The notes under the pieces: generated by a model
The model's database searches: none
What the model was told of the DNA's origin: nothing
Seen by the model: the letters and a program-made list of their open reading frames with translations, nothing else
Made by a program: the position numbers and the translations under genes
Shown: piece by piece, positions 1-7,018 of the stretch
How positions within the stretch are numbered: position 1 is the first letter of the stretch
Layout: each line of letters begins with the position of its first letter
NCBI GenBank assembly: GCA_018668795.1
Contig: JABJBD010000171.1
Span: 1-24,473, forward strand
Length of the DNA: 24,473 nucleotides
DNA from: Candidatus Puniceispirillum sp.
Lineage (GTDB): Bacteria; Pseudomonadota; Alphaproteobacteria; Puniceispirillales; Puniceispirillaceae
Direction: 5' to 3'

Positions 1-46
1 GTGCGATCATTAATCTGGCAATTGATCGGGAATGCTGGGTAGCCAA
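1..46 (-). CDS. ABC transporter permease, N-terminus only (runs off left edge)
   Basis: On the minus strand a perfect AGGAGG (54-59) lies 7 nt before a TTG codon (44-46), and an open frame continues to the window edge. It reads M-A-T-Q-H-S-R-S-I-A-R-L-M-I-A. The gene directly upstream is a polyol-type binding protein with the same AGGAGG signal, and the next gene in such operons is usually the SmoF/MalF-type inner-membrane permease. The short basic start (H-S-R-S-I-A-R-L) fits the cytoplasmic head of such a permease. Only 15 codons are visible, so the assignment rests on the ribosome site, the frame and the context. It could be another downstream gene of the operon. Confidence 0.5.
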   Translation of the reverse strand, partial: MATQHSRSIARLMIA

Positions 47-105
47 GGGCGCGCCTCCTAATTTTACGGGATCACTTCCTCGGACGAGGTGCTCATGGCA
101 CCATG

Positions 106-135
106 ATCAGATTTGGCGTAATCAGATTTGGCGTG
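106..135. repeat. 15-bp tandem duplication
   Basis: Two adjacent 15-bp units, ATCAGATTTGGCGTA (106-120) and ATCAGATTTGGCGTG (121-135), differ only in the last base. They lie in the spacer between the binding-protein stop and the permease start, just beyond the hairpin at 139-159. They look like a local duplication and no function is evident. Confidence 0.75.
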
Positions 136-138
136 CAG

Positions 139-159
139 GGGGCGGCAAGTGGCCGCCCC
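139..159 (-). terminator. Intercistronic stem-loop (attenuator-like)
   Basis: GGGGCGGC (139-146) and GCCGCCCC (152-159) form a perfect 8-bp GC stem around a 5-nt loop. It follows the binding-protein stop codon on the minus strand and precedes the permease start. No T tract follows, so it is more likely an mRNA-stabilising or partial-termination hairpin than a full terminator. Such hairpins between binding-protein and permease genes commonly give excess binding protein. Confidence 0.5.
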
Positions 160-173
160 TTGCGGATTTGAGC

Positions 174-1478
174 CTAGCGATAGCCAGCAGCTTCCATTGC
201 GTCATTGGTCAAAGCCTGTGCTTTGGCCAGTGCGTCTGCAACACTCTGCTTGCCAGCATAGGCAGCGGAGAATTCCTGACTGACTTCGGTTGCGATTCCA
301 GCAAATTCAGGAATAGCCGCAAACTGGATGCCAACATAAGGACTAGGATCTACGGTCGAGTTATTCGGATCAGCCGATAGAATCGAATCCAGTGTCATCT
401 TGGCAAACGGGACATTCATGTAGTTTGCATTCTCATAAAGTGAGGTCCGCGCACCAGGTGGTACATTTGCCCAACCTTCTTTTGCAGCAACCAGTTCAAT
501 ATAACCGTTTGAAGTGGCCCATTCGATGAACTGCTTGGCAGCATCTTCTTTTTGCGTGCCTGCCGGAATGGCCAAAGCCCATGCCCACAACCAGTTAGAG
601 CGAACGCCCATTCCATTGTCAGGAGCCAAAGCGAAGCCAACTTTGTCAGCTACAGTTGAATCCTTTGGGTTGGTTACGAAAGATGCCGCAACAGTGGCGT
701 CAATCCACATGCCACATTTGCCTTGTTGGAACAGAGACAGGTTTTCGTTAAAGCCGTTTGTGGCAAAGCCAGCAGGGCCAGCGTCGTTCATCATATTGAC
801 ATAGAAGTTCAGTGTGTCTGACCATTCACGGGTATCGAACTGGGCATCCCAGTTTTCATCAAACCAGCGTGCGCCAAATGAATTTGACATTGCCGTAATG
901 AAAGCACCGCCTTCACCCCAGCCTGCCTTGCCGCGCAAGCAGATACCATTGATGCCATTGGCACGATCAGTCATTTCACGCGCCGCTTTGGCAATGAACG
1001 ACCATGATGGTGCTGAAGGCATCGACAAACCCGCTTTTTTTATCAGGTCGGTCCGGTACATGATCATTGAGCTTTCACCATAAAATGGTGCGGCATAGAG
1101 GGTGCCGTCATAGCTTAGGCCACCAGCCATAGCTGGCAGAATGTCACCGGCATTATATTCGGCACTCAGATCATCAAGAGGAACCAACCAGCCATTCTTG
1201 CCCCAGATTGGGGTTTCATACATGCCGATTGTCATGATGTCGAAAGCACCGCCTTTTGTGGTGATATCAGTTGTTACTCGCTGACGGAGCACGTTTTCTT
1301 CTAGTGTCACCCACTCAACAGAGTGGCCAGTCTTAGCCGTAAAGTCATCAGTTAGGCCTTGCATACGAATCATGTCACCATTGTTCACTGTAGCAATGGT
1401 GAGCGTGTCCGCATACGCAACGCCTGACGCCATCAGAGATGCCGCCGCCGCCGTACAAAGTAGTTGTTTCAATCGCAT
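174..1478 (-). CDS. Sugar/polyol ABC transporter substrate-binding protein (SmoE-like)
   Basis: Periplasmic solute-binding protein of the large sugar family (COG1653), 434 residues. It would capture a sugar alcohol or sugar and deliver it to the permease encoded just downstream on the same strand. The start is the ATG at 1476-1478, because a perfect AGGAGG (1485-1490) sits 6 nt upstream; a longer reading from 1505 lacks such a site. The first 23 residues form a signal peptide (basic MRLK, hydrophobic core, cleavage after AYA before DT). The mature start TIATVNNGDM, the LEENVLRQRVTTD segment and the FDIMTIGMYE segment resemble sorbitol/mannitol-binding SmoE proteins. The lacI-type gene lies just upstream and an operator-like site is at 1550-1563. 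Substrate identity is inferred from resemblance and from the nearby fructokinase; xylitol, arabitol or another polyol is possible. Confidence 0.85.
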   Translation of the reverse strand: MRLKQLLCTAAAASLMASGVAYADTLTIATVNNGDMIRMQGLTDDFTAKTGHSVEWVTLEENVLRQRVTTDITTKGGAFDIMTIGMYETPIWGKNGWLVPLDDLSAEYNAGDILPAMAGGLSYDGTLYAAPFYGESSMIMYRTDLIKKAGLSMPSAPSWSFIAKAAREMTDRANGINGICLRGKAGWGEGGAFITAMSNSFGARWFDENWDAQFDTREWSDTLNFYVNMMNDAGPAGFATNGFNENLSLFQQGKCGMWIDATVAASFVTNPKDSTVADKVGFALAPDNGMGVRSNWLWAWALAIPAGTQKEDAAKQFIEWATSNGYIELVAAKEGWANVPPGARTSLYENANYMNVPFAKMTLDSILSADPNNSTVDPSPYVGIQFAAIPEFAGIATEVSQEFSAAYAGKQSVADALAKAQALTNDAMEAAGYR

Positions 1479-1548
1479 TGTCTTCCTCCTAGGTATATTA
1501 CTCATAAAAAAAAGTGAACACCATAATATTTGCCCGCGTCAATATAAA

Positions 1549-1564
1549 TTTAACGCGCGTAAAT
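1549..1564 (-). promoter_or_regulatory. Putative LacI-family operator, copy 1
   Basis: TTTAACGCGCGTAAAT is an imperfect palindrome with a central CG, typical of LacI-family operators. It lies about 71 bp before the binding-protein start. Its core TTAACGCGCGTAAA differs by one base from the site at 2705-2718 beside the regulator gene, which is what makes it credible. Confidence 0.6.
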
Positions 1565-1602
1565 AAATGTTTTTCTGCAGAGGTGACGCAAAGTTGGTTT
1601 TT

Positions 1603-2634
1603 CTAGGCAGAGCCACGCATTATGAGGCGCGCGGCAAATAATCTTTCTTCACGATTATTTAGCTTTCCACCAGCGTCGATCAGTTGAAACAAAGTTTCTA
1701 CAGCATGATCTGCCACCGATTCATAATCATGCGCCGCTGTGGTTAAAGACGGACAGGTAAAACGTGAATAAGGATGGTCATCATGAGATGCCACGCGAAT
1801 GTCGCAGGTTTCGTCACGGCCAACAGTGACCCCTAATTCATGGCATGCAGATAGGAAACCGATTGCCAAACGATCATTACTGCAAAGCACGGTTTTGGTA
1901 GGAAGCATATTGTCGTGCAAAACCTTCAAAGCACCTTGGCGGCCGATTTCCTCAAAGCCCCACCCAGTTCCATCAATTTTGACAATATGCGGCTCAAGAT
2001 TAAGCCGTCGCATCATTTCAAGATAAGCATGCCGTCGCTTATTGGCGTTTGGATTGACCGGGTCTCGCATCTCAAAAAAACAGGGAACATTACCCGTTCT
2101 ATTGAGATATTCGACAGTCTGGGACACAAAGCTGAAATTATCTGAACCAACAAAGGCGGCACCAACACCTTCAATATTACTATCAAATAATATGGTTGGC
2201 ACGTCGCGGCAGAATTGCTCAATATATTTTCGGTCAGAGGCTCGACCCAAAGGTGCCAAAAGCACGCCAGCTGGTTTGAGCGATCGCAATGTATCAAGTA
2301 TCGCATTTTCCAGCCCCTGCTCGCCATGTGAGGAATATAGGGATGGCGTGAATCCAGCGTCAATACAACGCCGTTCTAAGACCCGGGCAATCTCGGCAAA
2401 AAACGGATCAGCAAGATAAGGGACAACGATGCCAATATTCTTGGTCAGCCGTCGATTCTGATTCATCGCATAGATATTCGGACGATAATCATATTCCTTT
2501 AAAGCAGCTTCTATCTTGTCACGCGTTGATGATCTCACGCTGTCAGGGTCATTAAAATATTTAGAAATTGTGGGGCGGGAAATACCGCTTAATGTGGCAA
2601 ACTCGTCCATATTTCTAATTTTTTGATGACGCAT
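1603..2634 (-). CDS. LacI-family transcriptional regulator
   Basis: DNA-binding repressor of 343 residues. The N-terminal helix-turn-helix (about residues 9-28, MDEFATLSGISRPTISKYF) is followed by a hinge (RDKIEAALKEYDYRPNIYA) and a sugar-sensing periplasmic-binding-like domain starting near NIGIVVPYLADPFF. The ATG at 2632-2634 was chosen because it places the HTH near the N-terminus as is usual; a TTG six codons upstream (2652) keeps the frame, and neither has a strong ribosome site. It sits between the binding-protein gene (same strand) and a divergent kinase gene. It probably controls both through the shared operators at 1549-1564 and 2705-2718. The inducer is unknown, likely a polyol or sugar phosphate. 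Confidence 0.85.
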   Translation of the reverse strand: MRHQKIRNMDEFATLSGISRPTISKYFNDPDSVRSSTRDKIEAALKEYDYRPNIYAMNQNRRLTKNIGIVVPYLADPFFAEIARVLERRCIDAGFTPSLYSSHGEQGLENAILDTLRSLKPAGVLLAPLGRASDRKYIEQFCRDVPTILFDSNIEGVGAAFVGSDNFSFVSQTVEYLNRTGNVPCFFEMRDPVNPNANKRRHAYLEMMRRLNLEPHIVKIDGTGWGFEEIGRQGALKVLHDNMLPTKTVLCSNDRLAIGFLSACHELGVTVGRDETCDIRVASHDDHPYSRFTCPSLTTAAHDYESVADHAVETLFQLIDAGGKLNNREERLFAARLIMRGSA

Positions 2635-2704
2635 CACATTATTCCGTTTCAAAGAAGAGTCGCGGAGACACTTGACAAATATGCTACCCTTGACGCATCC
2701 AATA

Positions 2705-2718
2705 TTAACGCGTGTAAA
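2705..2718 (+). promoter_or_regulatory. Putative LacI-family operator, copy 2, overlapping a candidate promoter
   Basis: TTAACGCGTGTAAA matches the copy at 1550-1563 in 13 of 14 positions. It lies in the divergent spacer between the regulator and the kinase. A candidate plus-strand promoter has -35 TTGACG (2690-2695), a 17-bp spacer and -10 TGTAAA (2713-2718), so the operator would cover the -10 region and repress the kinase operon. Promoter assignment is by eye only. Confidence 0.55.
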
Positions 2719-2806
2719 GTTTGACGCAAGTTAAGTTTATGCCTGCATATCAACTTTACATATGAAGATAAGAATTGGACACGAACGAAAAGGCGCAAAT
2801 TACACG

Positions 2807-3439
2807 ATGGTAATTGATATGAATCCACAAATCAGCGACATCAATCAAATAGTGTCAGACATTACAACCCAAGCATCAAATAAGTCATTGATGTCAGTGG
2901 CGATTTCTGGCGCCCCTGGCAGTGGCAAATCCACCCTCGCTGCGGAAGTGGCATCAAGGCTTGGTGCCTGCTGCTGTATCATTCCAATGGATGGATTTCA
3001 TCTGGACAATACGACCCTGACGGCACGCGGCCTTTTGTCTGTTAAGGGCGCGCCTGAGACCTTTGACCTTGATGGATTTGCACATATTGTCGATGCGCTG
3101 AAAGATGGAACTGCAAAGCACTTCCCCACCTTTGACCGGAATCTGGATAGCGTTATCGAGGATGGCGGCACTGTGCCGGAGACACTTTCAATTTTGCTTT
3201 TTGAAGGCAATTACCTGTTATTTGATGAGCCCGGATGGTGTGATTTGGCGCAAAAATGGGACGCCAGTATCTGGCTTGATGTGTCAGAAACTATTCTGGA
3301 AGACCGCTTGATCAAACGATGGCTTGATCAGGGCATGCCATCTAATGAAGCCAAAGAACGCGCCCAGATGAATGATCTGGTTAATGCCAAACGCGTTTTA
3401 CAAAGGGCATTGCCAGCAACATGGGTCATAGCTAATTAA
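2807..3439 (+). CDS. P-loop kinase of the phosphoribulokinase/uridine kinase superfamily (FrcK/YggC-like)
   Basis: Soluble nucleoside/sugar-kinase-like P-loop protein of about 210 residues. A clear Walker A motif GAPGSGKST lies about 35 residues in. Downstream is PMDGFHLDN, the substrate-loop signature shared by uridine kinase, pantothenate kinase and FrcK/YggC proteins, followed by a TFDLDGF segment and a basic lid-like region (DRLIKRWLDQG). FrcK-type kinases accompany sugar ABC transporters in rhizobia, which fits this setting. The start is uncertain: ATGs at 2762, 2807 and 2819 share the frame, and the two inner ones give the usual spacing to the P-loop. No strong ribosome site decides it. 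A fructokinase follows 106 bp downstream. The substrate is unknown; a phosphoryl acceptor linked to the imported sugar is inferred. Confidence 0.75.
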   Translation: MVIDMNPQISDINQIVSDITTQASNKSLMSVAISGAPGSGKSTLAAEVASRLGACCCIIPMDGFHLDNTTLTARGLLSVKGAPETFDLDGFAHIVDALKDGTAKHFPTFDRNLDSVIEDGGTVPETLSILLFEGNYLLFDEPGWCDLAQKWDASIWLDVSETILEDRLIKRWLDQGMPSNEAKERAQMNDLVNAKRVLQRALPATWVIAN

Positions 3440-3545
3440 TGCGGCAAAGGTCAGATTTCCTGTCAGCCTGTGGCTAACTTGCAAAATGCCGCGCTAGCCA
3501 GACATGTATAATAGGGCAACCAAAGCCCGTTTTAGGAGTGTGAAT

Positions 3546-4499
3546 ATGATTGCTATTGGTGGTGAAAACCTTATCGATCTGGTCTCGGCTAAGCAGACAG
3601 ATAATGAACAGCCGCACTATGTGGCTATGCCAGGTGGTAGCCCGTTTAATGTCGCCATGGCGGCTGGACGGCAGGGCTATGATGTGACCTATCTGTCGCC
3701 AATCTCATCAGACGCATTTGGTGATCTTTTGGCGACGCGACTTGTTGAGAGCCATGTAGCTATTGCTGCACCACGTGTACAACAACCCACATCACTTGCT
3801 ATTGTTTCACTCGATTCTGATGGTGCGGCATCCTACAGCTTTCATCGCAACGGTACTGCCGAGCGTCAGGTGACGTGCGAAAAGCTGGCTAGCTATATGC
3901 CCCGGAAGACAGATATTTTCCATGTTGGTGGTTTGGCGCTGATAGATGGGGATGATGCTGATGCTTGGAAAATGCAGTTTCAGTTGTGCAAGAATTCTGG
4001 GATTCTCACATCACTCGATCCCAATGTACGGCCAGCACTTGTCAGTGACAGGTATCAGTATATGGCGCGCTTGAGTGCATTGATGAAAATTGCTGATATT
4101 GTGAAACTAAGCGATGAAGATTTAGAATGGTTGTATCCAGACCGGCCCTTGGAACAAGCGCTACGTGATTGCCGTGCTGATTGCAACGCAGCCTTGTTTA
4201 TCCTAACCCTTGGTGCCAAGGGCGCACATGGTTTTGTGGACGCTGGTGACGTACATATACCATCAGCCAAAACAGATAGAATCATTGATACTGTTGGTGC
4301 TGGCGATACTTTTATGGCGACCATACTTAGCTGGGTTGTCGAAACGGACAAGATCAAGCCTCAAGCTCTCCGCAAAACTGATATGGCATCTCTGAAGACC
4401 GCCTTATCCGGCGCTGCAAAGGCCGCCGCAATGAATTGTGAGCAAAGCGGTTGCAACCCACCATGGCGGCACCAGCTTAATGAAGCAATGCCATCATAA
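3546..4499 (+). CDS. PfkB-family carbohydrate kinase, probable fructokinase
   Basis: Cytoplasmic sugar kinase of the ribokinase/PfkB fold, 317 residues, probably converting fructose to fructose-6-phosphate. AGGAG at 3534-3538 stands 7 nt before ATG 3546 and decides this start over an in-frame ATG at 3504. N-terminal AIGGENLIDLV and the GG signature PGGSPFNVAMAAGRQG bind sugar. Near the C-terminus, DTVGAGDTFMA is the second PfkB signature with the anion hole and catalytic Asp. In polyol loci, sorbitol or mannitol is oxidised to fructose and then phosphorylated by such an enzyme, so the neighbours fit. The upstream kinase is probably in the same transcription unit. Other ketose or ketodeoxy-sugar kinases of this family cannot be excluded. 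Confidence 0.87.
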   Translation: MIAIGGENLIDLVSAKQTDNEQPHYVAMPGGSPFNVAMAAGRQGYDVTYLSPISSDAFGDLLATRLVESHVAIAAPRVQQPTSLAIVSLDSDGAASYSFHRNGTAERQVTCEKLASYMPRKTDIFHVGGLALIDGDDADAWKMQFQLCKNSGILTSLDPNVRPALVSDRYQYMARLSALMKIADIVKLSDEDLEWLYPDRPLEQALRDCRADCNAALFILTLGAKGAHGFVDAGDVHIPSAKTDRIIDTVGAGDTFMATILSWVVETDKIKPQALRKTDMASLKTALSGAAKAAAMNCEQSGCNPPWRHQLNEAMPS

Positions 4500-4546
4500 C
4501 GCGCTTTGCCTTGAGCCCTAACGATTGACCTCATATGAATGATCAC

Positions 4547-4594
4547 AGGCCAGGAAAACCATAGGCCAGGAAAACCATAGGCCAGACGAACCGC
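4547..4594. repeat. 16-bp tandem repeat, three units
   Basis: Units AGGCCAGGAAAACCAT at 4547-4562 and 4563-4578 are identical; a third, degenerate unit (AGGCCAGACGAACCGC) fills 4579-4594. The array lies in the 261-bp spacer after the fructokinase gene. It resembles the 16-bp repeat at 17997-18028 in period and sequence. Confidence 0.8.
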
Positions 4595-4601
4595 AGGCCT
4601 C

Positions 4602-4633
4602 GATCCGCCAACCAATTAAATAAACTGGCGGTC
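4602..4633 (+). terminator. Weak stem-loop downstream of fructokinase gene
   Basis: CCGCCA (4605-4610) and TGGCGG (4626-4631) can pair, and flanking GA/TC could extend the stem with one bulge. The loop is 15 nt and AT-rich, and no T run follows. It may mark the end of the kinase transcript, but support is weak. Confidence 0.3.
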
Positions 4634-4711
4634 TGGGCACCAAGGCGCATGGTTCTTGGAACGTGGCATTAGGTAGAATTTTCAGAATTTACATACTTGG
4701 CTTTCACAAAT

Positions 4712-4726
4712 GTTCTTGTTATGTTC
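4712..4726 (+). promoter_or_regulatory. LexA (SOS) operator, alphaproteobacterial type
   Basis: GTTC (4712-4715), 7 nt, GTTC (4723-4726): an exact match to the GTTC-N7-GTTC direct repeat bound by LexA in Alphaproteobacteria. It sits 34 bp before the umuD ATG. A loose promoter may overlap (TTGTTA at 4716-4721, TTATTT at 4739-4744). DNA damage would relieve repression of umuDC. A further GTTC/GAAC dyad lies at 4652-4662, but its form does not match this consensus. Confidence 0.8.
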
Positions 4727-4760
4727 TTTTTCTGTTAGTTATTTTAGTTTGTTCAGTAAC

Positions 4761-5150
4761 ATGTATCTATTACCGGTTCCCATCTCTATTCCGTTTGTTT
4801 CAGCCGGTTTTCCAAGTCCTGCTGAGGATTACATCGACAGTACTCTGGATCTGAATGCGCATCTGATTGAAAATCCGGCCGCCACATTTTTTCTGCGCGT
4901 TGCGGGCGATTCAATGACAGGTGCTGGTATTTATTCAGGTGATCTGTTGTTAGTCGATCGTAGTTTAACGCCAAAAGTAAATGATATTGTGATTGCGACA
5001 ATTCACAATGAATTCACGGTAAAGCGTTTGGGGCGCCATAAAGACGGGTGGTTTTTACAATCTGAAAATCCTGATTATCCTTGTCTGGACATGCCTGAAG
5101 ACAGTCATATCTGGGGTGTTGTTAAATATAATATCCGGTCGTTGAAATAA
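4761..5150 (+). CDS. umuD: UmuD-like S24 peptidase, subunit precursor of DNA polymerase V
   Basis: SOS mutagenesis protein of 129 residues that self-cleaves on RecA filaments and then joins UmuC for translesion synthesis. The A-G cleavage pair (SAG|FPSPAEDY, residues 15-16) is 35 residues before the nucleophile Ser51 in GDSM. General-base Lys88 in EFTVK is 37 residues after Ser51, the same spacing as in E. coli UmuD. The ATG at 4761 was chosen because an earlier in-frame ATG (4710) would place the LexA box inside the coding sequence and add an unusual hydrophobic tail. No clear ribosome site precedes 4761. The stop overlaps the umuC start by one base (TAATG), implying translational coupling. 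LexA control is expected from the box at 4712-4726. Confidence 0.9.
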   Translation: MYLLPVPISIPFVSAGFPSPAEDYIDSTLDLNAHLIENPAATFFLRVAGDSMTGAGIYSGDLLLVDRSLTPKVNDIVIATIHNEFTVKRLGRHKDGWFLQSENPDYPCLDMPEDSHIWGVVKYNIRSLK

Positions 5151-6490
5151 TGTTCGCGCTTATTGATTGTAATAATTTTTATTGTTCCTGCGAACGGGTT
5201 TTTCAGCCTGCTTTGGAAGGCAAGCCCTTAATCGTGCTGTCTAATAATGATGGCTGCGTCATTGCCCGCTCGAATGAAGCCAAAGAGATCGGCGTGCTGA
5301 TGGGCGACGTATATTTCAAGCATAAGGACAGGTTTCATCAGCAGGGGATATTAATCCGGTCAAGCAACTATACGCTTTATGGCGATATGAGCCACCGTGT
5401 CATGAGCATATTATCGACGTTCTCGCCCAATGCTGAAATATATTCCATTGATGAATGTTTTCTGGATTTGTCTGGGTTTCCCCCTCATGACCTGATCGCT
5501 TATGCGCATGAAATTTGCCGTATTGTTAAACAATGGACAGGCATTCCCGTGTCTGTGGGCATAGGCCAAACAAAGACAATTGCGAAGCTGGCAAACCGTA
5601 TCGCAAAAAAGAACAGAATAATGCGCGGTGTATATTTTATAGATAATGCCAGTCGGTTAGATGACGCGCTACAGAATACAGCGATTAGCGACATATGGGG
5701 CATAGGTAGGCGTTTGGCAAAAATGTTAACATCCCAAGGCATTCAGACAGCGGCAAGTTTTTCACGTCTTCAAGATGGCTGGATTCGCAAAAATATGGGG
5801 GTAACAGGCCTGCGAACAGCCCTTGAGCTACGCGGTACGATATGCCTGCCTTTGGAAACATGTCAACAAGACAAGCAAAGTATTTGTGTTTCGCGTAGCT
5901 TTGGCAAAACCATCACTGACTATGATGCGCTTCATGATGTTATATCGACATTTGTCACCATGGCGGCTACAAAATTGCGTAAAGCAAAGATGGTTGCTGG
6001 CGGACTCAGCGTTTTTATGCGCACCAATTCGTTTCAGCAAGACCAGCCGCAATACGCAAATGCGCAGACGATTGGTATGATACCAGCCACAAATAATACG
6101 CAGGATATTCATAAGGTAGCCCAGCAAATATTGAAAAAAATATACCAGCCTGGCTATCATTATAAAAAGGCTGGTATTTTGTTGCTGGAACTTTGTCGGG
6201 CAGAAGATAGTCCGCAAATGCTGTTTGACACACCACATATGCGTGACAGCAAATTGATTGAAAGCTTAGATGTTATTAATCAGAAATTTGGTGTTGGAAG
6301 CATTCAATATGCTCAGGTTAAACGATCTAGAGGTTGGTATGCGCCACAAAAATACCGATCGCCACATTTTACAACAAGCTGGGCAGATATACCGCGAGCA
6401 TATGCATCAGATAATTTTTTTCAGCCGAATGAAACATATCTGCATGATGATGATCGGCATGATTCAAACGCCACAGATATGGAACGCTGA
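5150..6490 (+). CDS. umuC: UmuC, catalytic subunit of translesion DNA polymerase V
   Basis: Y-family DNA polymerase of 446 residues that inserts nucleotides opposite lesions during the SOS response. Metal ligands are at the canonical places: Asp6 in ALIDCNNFY, and Asp101-Glu102 in SIDECFLDL, identical in numbering to E. coli UmuC. IPVSVGIGQTKTIAKLANRIAKK is the palm/finger signature, and helix-hairpin-helix-like IWGIGRRLAKML follows. PQMLFD near residue 355 resembles a beta-clamp binding motif. The protein ends with about 30 polar residues (rich in Asp, His, Asn) beyond the usual TTSWADIP end seen in the family. It is coupled to umuD by a one-base overlap. Base composition here is visibly more AT-rich than in the flanking metabolic genes, compatible with mobility of umuDC cassettes. 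Confidence 0.95.
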   Translation: MFALIDCNNFYCSCERVFQPALEGKPLIVLSNNDGCVIARSNEAKEIGVLMGDVYFKHKDRFHQQGILIRSSNYTLYGDMSHRVMSILSTFSPNAEIYSIDECFLDLSGFPPHDLIAYAHEICRIVKQWTGIPVSVGIGQTKTIAKLANRIAKKNRIMRGVYFIDNASRLDDALQNTAISDIWGIGRRLAKMLTSQGIQTAASFSRLQDGWIRKNMGVTGLRTALELRGTICLPLETCQQDKQSICVSRSFGKTITDYDALHDVISTFVTMAATKLRKAKMVAGGLSVFMRTNSFQQDQPQYANAQTIGMIPATNNTQDIHKVAQQILKKIYQPGYHYKKAGILLLELCRAEDSPQMLFDTPHMRDSKLIESLDVINQKFGVGSIQYAQVKRSRGWYAPQKYRSPHFTTSWADIPRAYASDNFFQPNETYLHDDDRHDSNATDMER

Positions 6491-6550
6491 AATTTGACAT
6501 TAAACCTTGGATGACTTAGTTTCGACTACACGTCGTAAATAGGATAAATC

Positions 6551-6946
6551 GTGCCCGTTAAAAAATTATCTTCTAATATCCTGTCAGATGGCATTATTGA
6601 TAGCACTCTAGGTGGCAGAATTTTTAAATGCCGCGAACAAGCTGGAATAAGCTTAACTATGCTGGCACATCTTGTTGGCGTTAATCCTTCGACGCTTGCA
6701 TCATGGGAAAATGATAGTAGCGAACCCAGAGTCAATAAACTTGTATCCATGGCTGGTATATTGGGTGTCAGCCCGACCTATTTCATTGCCGAAGAAGGCC
6801 ATAGTGGAAATGCGGAAAAACCGTCTAGAGGCCGGACTGGTAAATTAATATCAAATCTAAAATCTGAAATAAGCGAAATAAATGAACAGCAAAAAATGCT
6901 GGCCAAGAGATTGAAAAAAATCAATCTGCTTATTCAAAAGCTCTAG
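6551..6946 (+). CDS. Small XRE-type regulator with C-terminal coiled coil
   Basis: Protein of 131 residues starting at GTG 6551, with AGGA at 6541-6544 as a plausible ribosome site. Residues about 20-78 form a Cro/C1-type helix-turn-helix (LGGRIFKCREQAGISLTML, VNPSTLASWEND, EPRVNKLVSMAGILGVSPTYF). Residues about 98-131 (lysine, glutamate and leucine rich) look like a coiled coil, probably for dimerisation. It starts 60 bp after umuC in the same direction and could be cotranscribed, placing it under SOS control. The targets are unknown. It resembles small phage-type regulators in size, but no other phage genes are present. Confidence 0.75.
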   Translation: MPVKKLSSNILSDGIIDSTLGGRIFKCREQAGISLTMLAHLVGVNPSTLASWENDSSEPRVNKLVSMAGILGVSPTYFIAEEGHSGNAEKPSRGRTGKLISNLKSEISEINEQQKMLAKRLKKINLLIQKL

Positions 6947-7018
6947 ATCAAAACACCTATTATATGACGCATGGATAGGCAACCGGCATGTTCGTTAGTG
7001 CCAATCATGCACGTAAGG

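Noticed and set aside
3471..3500. TGGCTA/TAGCCA inverted repeat between the two kinase genes
   Set aside because: Only 6-bp arms with an 18-nt loop and no T tract; could easily be chance.
4547..4594. Possible CRISPR array
   Set aside because: Units are directly adjacent with no spacers and no cas genes are present; it is a simple tandem repeat.
4652..4662. GTTC-TTG-GAAC dyad as a second LexA box
   Set aside because: The alphaproteobacterial site is a direct repeat with a 7-nt spacer; this inverted form with a 3-nt spacer does not match.
4710..4760. Longer N-terminus of UmuD from ATG 4710
   Set aside because: It would place the LexA box inside the coding region and add a hydrophobic tail not seen in UmuD.
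5828..6238. 136-residue frame antisense to umuC
   Set aside because: No family resemblance and lies wholly within umuC coding sequence.
4500..6946. umuDC-XRE segment as a prophage or integrative element
   Set aside because: No integrase, tRNA target, attachment repeats or structural phage genes; only AT-richer composition hints at transfer.
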